DNA of 64,000 nt from Saccharomycopsis phalli (GCA_020342235.1 CP073217.1:248001-312000); one strand, 5' to 3'. Positions 10,657 to 22,500 are shown, counted from the stretch's first letter. A program made the numbers and translations. The notes: generated from the letters alone by a model not told the origin.

Positions 10657-12625
10657 AGGACGTCTTCAGAAATTATTTCTCCGTCAATTTTTGACTGGAA
10701 TTCCTTTATTTGATCTTTTTGATCATAAATTTTTAATGAAGATTGGTCCAGATTATCCTGTGACCGCACCTCATGTTCTATAATCATTAATTCATTTATT
10801 TCAAATATTTGTTCTTTTTCAAAAGGACCTTTCGTATTAGACGGAACTTGGGAATTATTCAACCCCAAATCATCATTTGTAGTCACAGAAATTGCGTAAA
10901 TTTCATTATTACGACTTTTTAACAAACGATTAGCTTCCTTTAGTCCCATAATTTTTATTTTTCGATTGTGTTGGGCTTGATGCTGCATTAAGGTTAGAAA
11001 CCATTCCCAATTTTGTAAAATGGTAGGTAATCCAATAATACAATCATGTGCACATTTATTAGATAGAAGAAAAGAAAATTGTATTTCTTTTTCCTCCATT
11101 CCTTTTTCACTGATGAAAGTTGCTTTCTACCAGTCATTAATAAATTCAATTACTCGACCAGCGGCATCCGTAATTTTTCTTGGTGTCGCGGTTTTTATTA
11201 TTTGAAAGTCAAGATTTTGGGCGATTCTTTTATTCATACAAGAGACAGAGGCACCAGTATCAACCAATGCTTTAATAATCTTACCCTTATATTTTAAATC
11301 TATAAGTATAAAAGTTAAACTTATAGGCTCACCCTTATCACTTTTCGGGTCTCTCGATGGGCCTTCAACATCGATAGACCCTAAGCATTTTTTGTCTCCT
11401 CAATCATCTTAGTGTCTTCTGGGTCTGTTATATCATCCGTTTCAAAGACATTAAGATTGGAAAGCGGATTAGAATTTTTCTTAGCAAACCAGCATTCTTC
11501 AATTGAGTGCCCTTCTTTTTTACAGTGCCGACAATGTATACCCAGCTGAAATTTTGTTTTCTTTCTTTGCTTAGAAACCAAATTTCCGGCATCTTTCTTA
11601 TTATCATCTCTTTCACCTGAAGTTGAGGATCTCTTTAATTCTTTTCTTTTTGTCCGCCGTGAATAAGCCGCTTGTTGATTTTCATGATATTGTGAGGCCA
11701 ATTCCATGGCTTGCTTTAATGTTGTAGGATTAGCTTCTTGCACTTTAACTTCTATCAGAGGATGTAAAGCCATAATATACTGATCTCTGGCAACCTCTTC
11801 CATGTTTTCAGGGGTTGTTTTAAATTGAGAGTAATATGCCTTATACTTCACATTGAAATTTTCAATAGATTGGGCCAAGGATTCAATTTTCATAAATTTA
11901 AATTCTTTGCGTTCCTTCCACACATATCTCTTACCTAAGAAATGGTTTTCAAAATCTCTCCAGAATTGTGCGTAAGTTACTGAGTCACCATCGTCATTCC
12001 AGTATTCGTTAAACCATAGTTCAGCGTTACCAGTCATTCTGAATCCTGCTGAAGTAATTTTTCTTTTATCAGTCCAAGAGGGAACGACTGCTCTCTTACA
12101 CGCAGCTTGAAATAGTCTGGCTTCCATGGGAGTACCATTACCAGCAAAATGATTAATCAGCTGATAATAAGCAGTACTGCCATCATCATCGTTCGCCTTA
12201 TCTTCTGTTGAATTCTGGACTCGAGGTGGCACCTTGTAAAAAAAAAATTTCTTTTGTTCTAAACCTTGTGGCGCTACCAAATGTAACGAGAAATGTTCAA
12301 GTTCTCTCGTTAAAACACTTATTATGCTGAATAGTCGAATTAATCCTTAGTAAAACTACACAGAATAAGTTGCAGGATGTTCTAAGAAGTTTTGTAAGAT
12401 TTAGTTTTATCCTTTTTACGCCTTTTATTAAGCGCTATATATAGTAATATTTGCCACTACTGTGGAGGCTTATATCCTTTCACCCAAATATCTTTAACTG
12501 GATTCATGTCTTTAGATGTAATAATATCATTCGATGTATTCATATGTTTAGATGGGATTCATAACTTTTGACTTGGCACGTGACAATTCGCACGTGCTCA
12601 ATGATCCTGACCAAGTCCCGTTACA
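10657..12625 (-). mobile_element. Gypsy-C copy C1 (Ty3/gypsy), partial
   Basis: Minus-strand Ty3/gypsy element. The 5' LTR is 12282-12625. An initiator-Met primer site (complement TGGTAGCGCC, at 12270-12279) sits 2 bp inside it. Gag is 11381-12280 (zinc knuckle C-x2-C-x4-H-x4-C in its last third). The start of pol follows with the protease region (residues near CIIGLPTILQNWEW). The remainder of pol is not present, as the element stops at a copia-A LTR. It is close kin of C2 but its LTR is longer (344 against 289 bp), so it is a separate subfamily. It originally ended 14 bp upstream of tRNA-Asp. Confidence 0.88.
12282..12625 (-). repeat. Gypsy-C1 5' LTR
   Basis: Ends TGTAACGAG and CCCGTTACA on the plus strand. 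Two CACGTG boxes lie near 12580-12600, in U3. It is separated by one base from the TSD of gypsy-C2. Confidence 0.88.
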
Positions 12626-12631
12626 ACGCAC

Positions 12632-12920
12632 TGTAACGAGAAATAATCAGAACCTCTCGTTAACACACTTATTATGCTGAATAGTCAAGTAATTCTTATG
12701 TTAACTACACAGTATAAGTTGTAAGAAGTATTAAGATTCCCTTAATACCAGGTTAATCCTCCTTACCCCTTTATTGTGCTCTTATATATAGTACTTATTG
12801 TCACTCCTCTCATGGCTTCTCCCCATTCCCCCTGCATATATCTTTGGCTGGATCCCTGACCTTATGGCTGTACACGTGATCATTTCACGTGCACAGTCGT
12901 TCTGACCAATTCTCGTTACA
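12632..12920 (-). repeat. Gypsy-C2 3' LTR
   Basis: 289 bp, matching 17877-18165 base for base by eye. It adjoins a polypurine tract on the minus strand. Confidence 0.93.
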
Positions 12921-12962
12921 TCTTCCCCTTCTTAATTTTTGGGCGACTCGACCAAAACTGAA

Positions 12963-14405
12963 CTATTCTCCTTCAGCTGCCTGTAATTCTGCTGCTAGCT
13001 TTTGACGATGTTCTCTTGGTAAATTGTATATCCATTCTGTTGGGACGGTGACCGGGTCTTGATGGTTTTGATAGAGAACCACAGTAAGAACTTCTCCTGC
13101 TTCTAGTATTGCAATGATATGATCACGTTCTCTGTCAAATTTGCTACCTTCTTCGGCCACTTCCGCTGGATAATATTTTCTCATGTTCTTAACATTTACC
13201 TTAATCATTTTTCTTGGAGATATTCGGACTCGGTATGCATTAAATTCAGATGTTTTTGTTACTGGAAAAGGTCCATGAAATATTGGAACAAATTTTGCAC
13301 GGGCAGTATTCACGTCCTTAAGGATACTTTTATGGATGAGTACAAGTTCGCCAACTTCATAGTTAACTTGTTTGCGATTTTTATTTAATTGAATACTTTG
13401 AGCAGCTTGTGACTCTGCCATTTTGATTTGTATGTCCGTGATAATTTTTGATTGTTGTTCAATAAATTCTATTGCATGAAATTTTGAGGAATTATTAAAG
13501 AACGCAAATGCGTTAATATTTGTCATTACCGTCCAGTATCGGGGGTGATATCCCACATCAGCAAAGAATGGGGTAGTTTTAATACTTTCTTGGAACTGGC
13601 TATTATACGCAAATTGTAGCGAAGGTAAAGCTTTGCTCCAATCTCCCATTTGGGTTAAATTATGGACCGACATTAATTTTATTAATTCGCGATTCATTCT
13701 TTCTGTTTGTCCATCTGATTGTGGATGAGCTACCGTTGATAAACGGCGTTTTATTCCCATTAAATTCATAAGGGTTGACCAGAACTCGCTGGTAAATAAT
13801 TTATCTTGATCTGAGACAATCGATGTCGGGAGGCCATGTTCACATACTATTCTTTGACAGAAAAGCTCTGCCACATCTTCTGCTGTGTCTGTTTTGTGAT
13901 TTGCGATGAATGTCGCTCTTTTTGTGAGTCGGTCGACTATGACCATTATTGAATTATATTTTTCAATTCCCACGATTGGAATACCTGTAATAAAATCCAT
14001 AGATAACTCTGACCAACGCGCTTGTGGTACTTCTAACGGTTGTGCAATGCCCGCAGTATGCTGATTAGGAGCTTTAACTCTCGCACATATATTACACCGA
14101 TTCACAAAGCGTCTTACTGTATGCCACATTTTTGGCCAATAAAATCGGAGTTCTTGAATTTGGTAAACCATTTTTGTTATTCCCATATGAAGACTTCCAA
14201 GAGAGGTATGAATTATATTAATTATTCTAAATTTTAGTGGACCGTCGGGAATACACAACCTAGGTACACCATTTGTTGAAGTTTGAAAGACTAATAATTT
14301 AAAACCTTCATAGTCCGCCAATTTAAATTTTTTAATAAGACTAAGTTTTTCTTTCGGACATTCAATATCTCCATCAAGTATTTGGTATATTTCTTTGAAA
14401 TATTG
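12963..14405 (-). CDS. Gypsy-C2 pol, integrase part
   Basis: Encodes the integrase end of the Ty3/gypsy polyprotein. It shows an H-H-C-C zinc module (CNICARVKAP), the first catalytic Asp block MDFITGIP, the second block near SDQDKLF, the Glu-bearing block QSDGQTERMNREL, and a C-terminal GPF/Y module (GPFPVTKTSEFNAYRVRI). The upstream side is bounded by the nested copia-A LTR. The domain inserts element cDNA into the chromosome and would be the part that meets the tRNA-gene machinery. Confidence 0.9.
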   Translation of the reverse strand, partial: QYFKEIYQILDGDIECPKEKLSLIKKFKLADYEGFKLLVFQTSTNGVPRLCIPDGPLKFRIINIIHTSLGSLHMGITKMVYQIQELRFYWPKMWHTVRRFVNRCNICARVKAPNQHTAGIAQPLEVPQARWSELSMDFITGIPIVGIEKYNSIMVIVDRLTKRATFIANHKTDTAEDVAELFCQRIVCEHGLPTSIVSDQDKLFTSEFWSTLMNLMGIKRRLSTVAHPQSDGQTERMNRELIKLMSVHNLTQMGDWSKALPSLQFAYNSQFQESIKTTPFFADVGYHPRYWTVMTNINAFAFFNNSSKFHAIEFIEQQSKIITDIQIKMAESQAAQSIQLNKNRKQVNYEVGELVLIHKSILKDVNTARAKFVPIFHGPFPVTKTSEFNAYRVRISPRKMIKVNVKNMRKYYPAEVAEEGSKFDRERDHIIAILEAGEVLTVVLYQNHQDPVTVPTEWIYNLPREHRQKLAAELQAAEGE

Positions 14406-14716
14406 TGTTGTGATGATTAAAATTCGAGACGGCATTAGCTACCGGCATTGGTTAAACGGCATTAGCTAAACGGCATTAGCTATCGGCATTGGTTAAACGG
14501 CATTAGCTAAACAGCATTAGCTAAACGGCATTACAATACGCCGTAGCTAAATGGCATTAGTTAAGCGGCATTACGACACGCCGTAGCTTATAAGAGGACT
14601 ATAAATAAGAGGCAATGTGCCCACAATAAGTAAGTAGTTTACCTATAAGATAAATAAGTTAATACAAACAGTTTATCAAAGATGTCAGCTAAAGAAAGAC
14701 TTTCCAAATTACAACA
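14406..14716 (+). repeat. Copia-A solo LTR inside gypsy-C2 pol
   Basis: A complete 311-bp copia-A LTR with a 5-bp TSD, TATTG (14401-14405 and 14717-14721). It lies in the opposite orientation to its host element and carries the LTR-encoded gag start codon. Confidence 0.95.
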
Positions 14717-16896
14717 TATTGGTCCCTTAAATATTCGGTTTTGGTAATTTTTGGTAGTCTAGCAACTTCGGTTTCTTTTAGGCTCTCGGGAACAATTCTT
14801 TCTTCCTCTGGCCCTTGATCCAAACCATCTGTTTGTATATCCTCATCATCTTCTAATTCATTTATATTCGCATCATTTTTTATCAGTATATTTCTACTGA
14901 GTGCGTCAGCTGCCTTATTCATATGGCCAGGCTTATACCTTATGACAAAATTAAAATCTGCCAAGAAATGTTGCCATCTTAAAAGACGCTGATTATTTTC
15001 ATTTTTTGTTGAATTTAGATAGGTGAGTGAATGATGATCTGTAAAAGTTTCAAACGGCATCGTTAAATAATGTCGCCATTGTTTGAATGCTTCGATGATC
15101 GCAAGTAATTCTTTCTCGCGTACATCATAATTTAATTGAGCACCTTGCAATGTTTTGGACATATAGGCTATTACGCCTACAATCGTCCCATTGTGATCAT
15201 ATTGTTCAAGGACTGCCCCAATATGTTTTTGAGATGCATCGGATGTTACCCTGCATGTAAGATCTGGATCGAAAATTCTCAACACTGGAGCATGTGTTAA
15301 TTTATATTTCAATCTTTTTATAGCTCGCTCCAATTCCATGGAATCCACGGGTTTATTATTATAATAGTCATGTAACGGTTTTGCAATTTGTGCAAAATTA
15401 GGAATAAACCGTCGATAATAGCTAGCAAGTCCAGCAAATGATCTGGCTTGAGTTTGATTTTCTATGACAAAGTTTTGTATTGGTTCAATTCTCTCTTGGT
15501 TCACCGATATTCCCTCTGCGGATATGGTATATCCAAGAAATATTAATTGAGTGAGATAAAATTCTGATTTCTTCCGGCTGACCACCAAATGAGCTTTGCT
15601 TAAGGTTTCCATTACCTGATTAATATGCTTTTCATGAGTTTGTATGTCTGGAGAAAATATAAGAATATCATCCAAGTATACCACACAAAATTTCTCAAGA
15701 GGTACAAGTAATTCATTCATAACTGCTTGGAACGTTGCCGGCGCATTACATAGGCCAAACGGTATAACATTCCAACTATATTGTCCAAATGGTGTAACCA
15801 TAGCCGTTTTGTACCGATCATTTTTCTCAACCGATATTTGATGATATCCACTAACTAAATCTAGTTTAGAGAATATTTTTGATCCCAGGATGTGGTCTAA
15901 TAGATCTTCTATCCTTGGTATCGGAAATCTAGATTTCACCGTTATTTCATTTAAACAACGGTAATCAACACATAGACGTTTACTACCGTCTTTTTTTATG
16001 ACAAATAAAACCGGCGCTCCATACGGCGACGACGTAGGAAAAATTTGTTTTTTATTTAGAAGATCGGTTATTTGTCGTTTTAATTCTGCCCGATTTTCGG
16101 GATTTAACCTATACGGTTGTTTAAATGTTGGTTTACTTCCGGGAACAATATGGATGTGATGGGTTACTTTTTGAAATTTTTCCCCATCCATTTGTATGTC
16201 TTCACGGATTATATTTTTGTATTTTTGTAATACTTGGCATCGTTTTTCTTTAATGACACCATCAGTAATTAGCTTTCCGTCAATTTTTGACTGTAATACC
16301 TCATGTTGATCTTTTTGATCATGAGTTTTTAATGAAGATTTGTCCGATTTTTCTCGTGGCAAAACCTCATATTCCATAATTTTTAATTCATTTATTTCGA
16401 ATTTTGTTTCTTTCTTGGGAGAAGTCTGAGGAGAATTTAATCCTAAATCATCATTCGTAGTCACAGTAATTGCGTAAATTTCATTACTATGACTTTTTAA
16501 CAAACGATTAGCTTCTTTTAGTCCCATAATTTTTATTTGTTGCTTTTGTAGAGCTTGATAGTGCATTATGGTTAGAAACCATTCCCAATTTTGTAAAATG
16601 GTAGGTAATCCAATAATACAATCATGCGCACATTTGTCGGAAAGAAGAAAAGAAAATTTTATTTCTTTTTCCTCCAATCCTTTTTCACTGATGAAAGTTG
16701 CTTCCGACCAGTCATTTATAAGTTCAATTATTCTACCAGCGGCATCCGTAAGTTTTCTTGGAGTCGCGGTTTTATTTATTTGAAAGTCAAGGTTTAGGGC
16801 TATGCTTTTATTAATACAAGAGACAGAAGCACCAGTATCAACCAATGCTTTAATAGTGCTATCCTTATATTTTAAATCTATAAGAATAAAAGTCAA
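14717..16896 (-). CDS. Gypsy-C2 pol, protease-RT-RNase H part
   Basis: From its upstream end it reads aspartic protease (ALVDTGASVSC), a linker, reverse transcriptase with the FGLCNAPATFQ and VVYLDDILIF motifs, and RNase H (TSDASQKHIGAVLEQ, YDVREKELLAI, FTDHHSL). All are typical of the Metaviridae order PR-RT-RH-INT. It lies in a different frame from gag. The plus-strand end is set by a nested solo LTR. Confidence 0.92.
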
Positions 16897-16958
16897 ACTT
16901 AAAGGTTCACCCTTATTGCTTTTCGGGTCTCTCGATGGGCCTTCAACATCGACAGACC

Positions 16959-17825
16959 CTAGGCATTTTTTTTTGTCTTCTCTGCTATCTTAATATCTTC
17001 GGAATCTGTAACATCATCCGTTTCAAATATATTTAAATTAGACAGCGGAGTGGTATTTTTCTTGGCAAACCAACATTCCTCAATTGGATGCCCTTCTTTT
17101 TTACAGTACAAGCAATGTATGCCCGACCGAAATTTTGTTTTCTTTCTTTGTTTATTTTTAGTTTGAGTAGAGTTGTTAGGCATATTTTTATTGTTTTCTG
17201 ACTCTCCTGGACTTGAAAACTGTCTTTTCTTTCCTTTGTTTCTTACCCGTTGCAAATAAACCGCTTGTTGATCTTCATAATATTCAGCAGCAAGTTCCAT
17301 TGCTTCATTTATTGTTTTTGGTTTGGCTTCTCTTACCTTAGCCTCTAACCACGGATAAAGGGACATAATGTACTTATCTCTCTCATACTCTTCAATGGTT
17401 TCAGGTGTAATTTTAAATTGATTAAGAAGTGACTCATAATGAGTATTATATTCTCCAATCAGGCGGAACATAGATTCCATTTTTAGATATTTAAATTCCT
17501 TGCTTTCATTCCAAAGATATCTCTTGCCTAAAAATCGATTTTCGAAATCTTTCCAGAATTTTTCGTAAGTCACTATTTTTCCATATTTATTCCAATAACC
17601 AGTAAACCATTCTTCAGCTAACCCACTCATCCTGAAGCCCACTGACGTAATTTTTCGACCATCAGCCCAAGTTGGTTGGACCGCTCTTTGACATGCTGCT
17701 TGAAATAGTCTGGCTTCCTTAGGAGTCCCAGTGCCTGTGAAATATTTAATCAGTTGATAATAATCAGGAATTCCGTCAGTTTCGTTCAAATTATTTTCGG
17801 ATGAGTTGTGTATCCGAGGTGGCAT
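16959..17825 (-). CDS. Gypsy-C2 Gag
   Basis: A 288-residue retrotransposon Gag protein. It has a helical capsid-like body (WF/YWNKYG region), a basic linker, and one zinc knuckle, CLYCKKEGHPIEEC, near residues 236-249. The start is the ATG 39 bp inside the primer site. The last codons run through a poly-A stretch just ahead of the protease frame, a plausible place for the programmed shift that this family uses. Confidence 0.9.
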   Translation of the reverse strand: MPPRIHNSSENNLNETDGIPDYYQLIKYFTGTGTPKEARLFQAACQRAVQPTWADGRKITSVGFRMSGLAEEWFTGYWNKYGKIVTYEKFWKDFENRFLGKRYLWNESKEFKYLKMESMFRLIGEYNTHYESLLNQFKITPETIEEYERDKYIMSLYPWLEAKVREAKPKTINEAMELAAEYYEDQQAVYLQRVRNKGKKRQFSSPGESENNKNMPNNSTQTKNKQRKKTKFRSGIHCLYCKKEGHPIEECWFAKKNTTPLSNLNIFETDDVTDSEDIKIAEKTKKNA

Positions 17826-17876
17826 TTTGTAAAAAAAAAATATTTCGTTTATTCTGAACCTTGTGGCGCTACCAAA

Positions 17877-18165
17877 TGTAACGAGAAATAATCAGAACCT
17901 CTCGTTAACACACTTATTATGCTGAATAGTCAAGTAATTCTTATGTTAACTACACAGTATAAGTTGTAAGAAGTATTAAGATTCCCTTAATACCAGGTTA
18001 ATCCTCCTTACCCCTTTATTGTGCTCTTATATATAGTACTTATTGTCACTCCTCTCATGGCTTCTCCCCATTCCCCCTGCATATATCTTTGGCTGGATCC
18101 CTGACCTTATGGCTGTACACGTGATCATTTCACGTGCACAGTCGTTCTGACCAATTCTCGTTACA
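17877..18165 (-). repeat. Gypsy-C2 5' LTR
   Basis: 289 bp, with CACGTG at 18118-18123 and 18131-18136 in U3 and a TATA-like TATATA near 18030. It ends 13 bp before tRNA-Asp. Confidence 0.93.
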
Positions 18166-18178
18166 CGCACTCGAACAA

Positions 18179-18250
18179 TCCGTGATAGTTTAGTGGCTAG
18201 AATTTCCGCTTGTCGCGTGGAGGACCGGGGTTCAATTCCCCGTCGCGGAG
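18179..18250 (+). tRNA. tRNA-Asp(GUC)
   Basis: 72 nt, identical to the gene at 5435-5506. Acceptor TCCGTGA pairs with TCGCGGA, the anticodon loop is TTGTCGC and the B box is GGTTCAATTCC. No immediate T-run follows; the first run of five Ts is about 30 bp downstream. Two gypsy-C elements have inserted one after the other just upstream. Confidence 0.97.
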
Positions 18251-18602
18251 TTGTTATCTACCTATGTATAGGTGGTCGAAATTTTTGGCCCTCAGTTTAG
18301 GGAACTGTTTATAATTGATGATGTACTAACCAAAAACCTTAGACTGTGATTGATGTCATACTTCGTATGATACAAGAAGATGATCACGTGATAAGCGGAA
18401 TAAGCAACATGGGAAGCATAGGCGCCCATCTATGATGATACGTAATATGACTCCGCCACCTCACAGTGGACACGTATATGTGAGAGATGCAGGTATAAAA
18501 GATAGTAGTTTAGGCCTGAAGATCTTTAGTTCAAAATAAATGTCGTAATCTAGCACAGATCCTTATGGCATCCATATCTACTGTTATAGATAATTCATCT
18601 TC
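18251..18602 (+). repeat. Truncated copia-D LTR and unassigned flank
   Basis: 18351-18541 matches the first 190 bp or so of the copia-D LTR in sense orientation (TGATGTCATAC, CACGTGATAAGC, GGTATAAAAGAT). The stretch before it (about 18310-18350) resembles an inverted piece near 47260-47310. 18542-18602 is unassigned. No gene is seen. Confidence 0.7.
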
Positions 18603-18934
18603 TGACGTACTTAGTGTTGTCTCTTCTCTGATGGGGACCTTGCACTAGTAGTAATAAATAAATAATAAGTAATAGTAGTAGTGAGCTCAGTAAGATACGA
18701 GGTATTATTGATAGTGCCGGGCTATCTTACAAACGTATACTATATTTATTTTGAACTAAAGATCTTCAGGTCTAAACTAATATCTTTTATACCTGCATCT
18801 CTCACATATACGTGTCCACTGTGAGGTGGCGGAGCCATATTGCGTATCATCATAGATCGGCGCCTATGCTTCCCATATTGCTTATTCCGCTTATCACGTG
18901 ACCATATTCTTGTATCATACTTCGTATGACGTCA
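18603..18934 (-). repeat. Copia-D solo LTR
   Basis: A full 332-bp LTR with a clean 5-bp TSD, TCTTC (18598-18602 and 18935-18939). It faces the truncated copia-D LTR at 18351-18541, so the pair forms a large inverted repeat with a short spacer. Confidence 0.94.
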
Positions 18935-19258
18935 TCTTCTTGTTACTATACTAGCTATTTCCTGTCCTATTTATATTCTTTCTGAGGTGCCTTCAGTTAT
19001 CTTTAGCTCATGAGGTCATTATCAGTATGACCTCATATTACTCTTAGTTCACTATTAGTATGACCTGATAACACTATTAGATTACTAATAGTATGACCTC
19101 ATACTACTATTATACCACTAAAAGTATGACCTCATGGTACTAATAGTATGACCTCATACTACTATTATACCACTAAAAGTATGACCTCATGGTACTAATA
19201 GATTACTATCTCTTAGTACACTCTTATTTATCATGCATGATGTATTTCAACATGCATT
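18935..19258 (-). repeat. LTR-E fragment with tandem repeat
   Basis: The reverse complement of the LTR-E sequence that surrounds copia-A copy A2 (shared AGAATATAAATAG, CATGCATGATAAATAAG and TTGAAGGAG stretches). It contains a 55-bp tandem repeat at 19083-19201 and six ATGACCTSAT motifs. The left end is cut at the copia-D LTR. Confidence 0.65.
19083..19201. repeat. 55-bp tandem repeat, about 2.2 copies
   Basis: Units 19083-19137 and 19138-19192 are identical by eye, and a partial third unit follows to 19201. Each unit holds two ATGACCTCAT motifs. Confidence 0.9.
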
Positions 19259-19353
19259 AGCTCCTTCAATACTTTCAACAAAAGGGACATGTGAAAAAGG
19301 ATTGTGAGAAGGTACTTAAGGAAACCGATGATGATCGGATTAAAGGAATTAGG
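19259..19353 (+). mobile_element. Copia gag fragment (zinc-knuckle tail)
   Basis: The plus strand encodes GHVKKDCEKVLKETDDD, resembling the zinc-knuckle tail of the copia-F fragment (GHYKNECKNKVLKENDDD). Only this short piece is present, between LTR-E and copia-A copy A5. Confidence 0.6.
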
Positions 19354-19577
19354 TGTTGTGATGATTAAAATCCGAGGTTGCATAAACGAGTCTACCTAAA
19401 CGAGTTTCACTTAAACGAGTTTCACTTAGACGAAGTATCCGCGGTAGCTAATCAGAGCACTATAAATAAGAGGCAATGTGCCCACAATAAGTAAGTAGTT
19501 TACCAATAAGATAAATAAGTTAATACAAACAGTTTATCAAAGATGTCAGCTAAAGAAAGACTTTCCAAATTACAACA
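19354..19577 (+). repeat. Copia-A LTR, variant U3 type
   Basis: Same ends and same 3' 130 bp as other copia-A LTRs, but U3 holds about three AAACGAGTTTCACTT-like units and none of the GGCATTAGC units. Length 224 bp. Confidence 0.9.
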
Positions 19578-22500
19578 GGTTATGATGCATCCTGCAAGCG
19601 TCCTGCAGTTCCCCTCTGAATTAACATTGACTGGTCCAGAGACTTATCATGTCTGGATGAAGGAACTCGAGGACTTTCTTTTTGGCTTCGGGGTCGGCTT
19701 ACTTCAATACGCCGAAAATGGAACTCTGAGCATCGAACTGGACGATATCTCGGACATTTCTTCTGCTTTCTTTATTGAACAATTGGATAGCGTGTTTGGT
19801 ATTATTCTCAAGGCAAGCATTAGCCAAGAGATTCGCGGAATTATTCGCTCCACGCACTCACGTCTGACTGCTAGAAATCAATTTTTGTTTCTTCAAGAGA
19901 AGTATGGTACTCTTCCACTCCCAGTGGCTCTCACTAGCGCTGGGATTCTGGAAGAAGCTACTAGGCCCACTGAGTTTGTTGACATCAGGGCAATGCTTCA
20001 ACGCAAAAATTTGTTGGTTAGACAGCAATTGACTAAGGAGGCAATCATTGCATTATGGACTTTGGATAACATGATGCAACTTGGTGTGCCATATCCGGTT
20101 ATCTCAAGCGTCATTAAAGAGCTTGAACACAAGGGGATTACTACTAATACTCTTCTGTATCAGGTCTTGCATGAGATAACTGGATCGCATGAGTATGTTC
20201 GTCTGAACAGTCTTGCACTTTTGGGTCACGATTCTCTGTCTAAGAAGACGTCCAAACCTCGTCGCAAAGGTAAAAAGAAGGAAAGCAACAACCATATGAT
20301 GAGAGTCTCCTCAAGGTATGTTGGCTTATTCCTTCCTTGGACATCTGTTACTGATACCAACATTTCTTGATACTGGTGCCAGTGGACATTTCTTTCTGAC
20401 ATTCGTTTCTTTCAAGACATGATTCCAGAGAATGGCTCTATTCTGGGTGTTGCTGGAAACCTTGCAATTGTTGGGAAAGGTACAGTTCGGATTTCTACTC
20501 CAGCTGGACCTTTTATTCTACATGATGTTGGTTACACTCCTAACGGTATTGCTAACCTTATCTCGGTTGGAAAAGCTTCTAATCATAAGTTAGAGTTTCT
20601 CTTCAATCATCAAGGTGCCACTATCCGCTCCACCAAGAAAATGTTTGCTCATCGAGATCCACTTTCAAACCTTTACACTGTTTCATGTGAACCTTCTACT
20701 GTGATTCCGAAGCAGATTGCTTACAAGGCTGTGTCCTCTGGCCGTGATATTGATCGCTGGCATAGAAGACTTGGCCACCCTAGCGCTTCTGTTATGGCCT
20801 CGCTTGTTAAGATCCATCCACTCTGGAAGGCTGGTCAGAGTTTACTGAGTTGTACCGGATGTATTACTGGTAAAACTGTTGACTCTGCTCCTAAAGAACG
20901 GACCACCAATCCTTCTCAGCCACTTGAGTTAGTCCATGCGGATCTTTGTGGGCCATTTAACTACGGATCCTACGATGCATCTCGGTATTTCTTGACTATT
21001 GTTGACGGCTATACAAAATGGACCACTGTTGTTTGCCTCAATAAGAAATCTGGATGCACTCAAGGTATCATTAATTTTATTAATACCTCTGAAACAATGT
21101 TCCGCAGTAAAGGATTGACTTACTGCGTTGGTACTCTCCGTACAGATAATGGAGGTGAGTTTGTGAGTGAAGAATTGACTAACTTCCTCACCAAGCGTGG
21201 CATCTCTCACGAAACCACGGTTCCCCATCATTCGTATCAAAATGGCGTTGCCAAACGAATGAACCGTACACTTCAAGATAAAGCCCGCGCTCTTATGCTT
21301 CATACCAATGTTCCAGCTCAACTTTGGCCTGAAGCAATCAATACTGCTGTGTTTTTGGCTAATTGTACGCCATCACGCTCTATTGATTTTGATGTCCCAT
21401 ACAAACGATGGTATGGTCGCTCATTCAACTACAAATTTCTCCGAGAATTTGGATGTGTTGCTTATGCTCTTATTCCTAAGGCTTCTCCGTCAAGGAAAGC
21501 TCGATGCTAAAGCCTCTCCTTGTGTCATGATTGGCTATGAATTGCAACGAAAAGCATATCGACTCTATGACCCCAGAACAAATAAGGTTATTTGTGCTGC
21601 TCAAGCAACTTTTGAGGAGGATAAATTCTTTTATCCAACTGTGTCTCTGGCGCTGACTAGCACAATCAATCCTCCTCAAATTTCCGGGGTTGGCAATCCA
21701 AAGATTGGAGGGATTCATTCTCTACCTATGAATTCTCAGCCAGCTATTTCTATGACTAGAGATGAATTGACAGTTGAATCTGAGCTTGACCCTCTGGACA
21801 CCTCGTTGATAGTGGACGATAATGATACAGTATCTAAATCAGATGCATGCGGTAATGCGTCTGAGTTGGCTGAAGATACTGGATCTGAGCTTGGTTACTT
21901 AAGGGATCATAATACTGCCTTAATTCGCACTGCTGCTCGCGAAATTGGAAATGAATTAGTTGTTTCTGGTTCATCCAAGTCAAATGAACTAATTATCGCT
22001 GACGCTTCAGATGCTGAAATTAACCTGTCCTCTACTATTGATCTGATTGATGTGAGTAATCCTAATGGTTCTAATGAGAATCATCTTGTCCTTGATGATC
22101 CTCAACCAAGTCGTGAAGCCATCACGTACCCTGGATTTCTGCACACACCAGATGAGCCTGAGTCTCATGCGGATGAGATCAGTGACTCAGAGATACTCGA
22201 CCCCAGAAGGTTGGAATATATCCCTGGAACTACTGACCTGGTTGCAGGTAGTACTTCGGGATCACCCCAACTTCAGGTTGTGAAATATGTATCACAATCT
22301 ACTTCTGCGGAGTCTGATGCTTCACTGTCGCTGGACAATCATGTTGCCCAACAAACATCACTGTCTCGTCCTGCTACTCCTCAAGCACAAGAAGTTCCTT
22401 ACACCAATCCCATTGATTATAAGAACTCCAGTTCATCTCACAATCTCTTCAAGTATGATCGGTCTCCGTCAGACAAGCGGCCTATCCCATATCCAAGGGT

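Larger units (their letters stand above)
12632..18165 (-). mobile_element. Gypsy-C copy C2 (Ty3/gypsy), nearly whole
   Basis: Minus-strand Ty3/gypsy element with LTRs 12632-12920 and 17877-18165, which look identical by eye, so the insertion is young. A 5-bp TSD, CGCAC, flanks it (12627-12631 and 18166-18170). The initiator-Met primer site TGGTAGCGCC (minus strand, 17865-17874) sits 2 bp inside the 5' LTR, and a purine tract adjoins the 3' LTR. Gag and pol are in different frames, as is usual in the family. The only interruption seen is a nested copia-A solo LTR (14406-14716) inside pol. The right edge lies 13 bp from tRNA-Asp. Confidence 0.95.
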
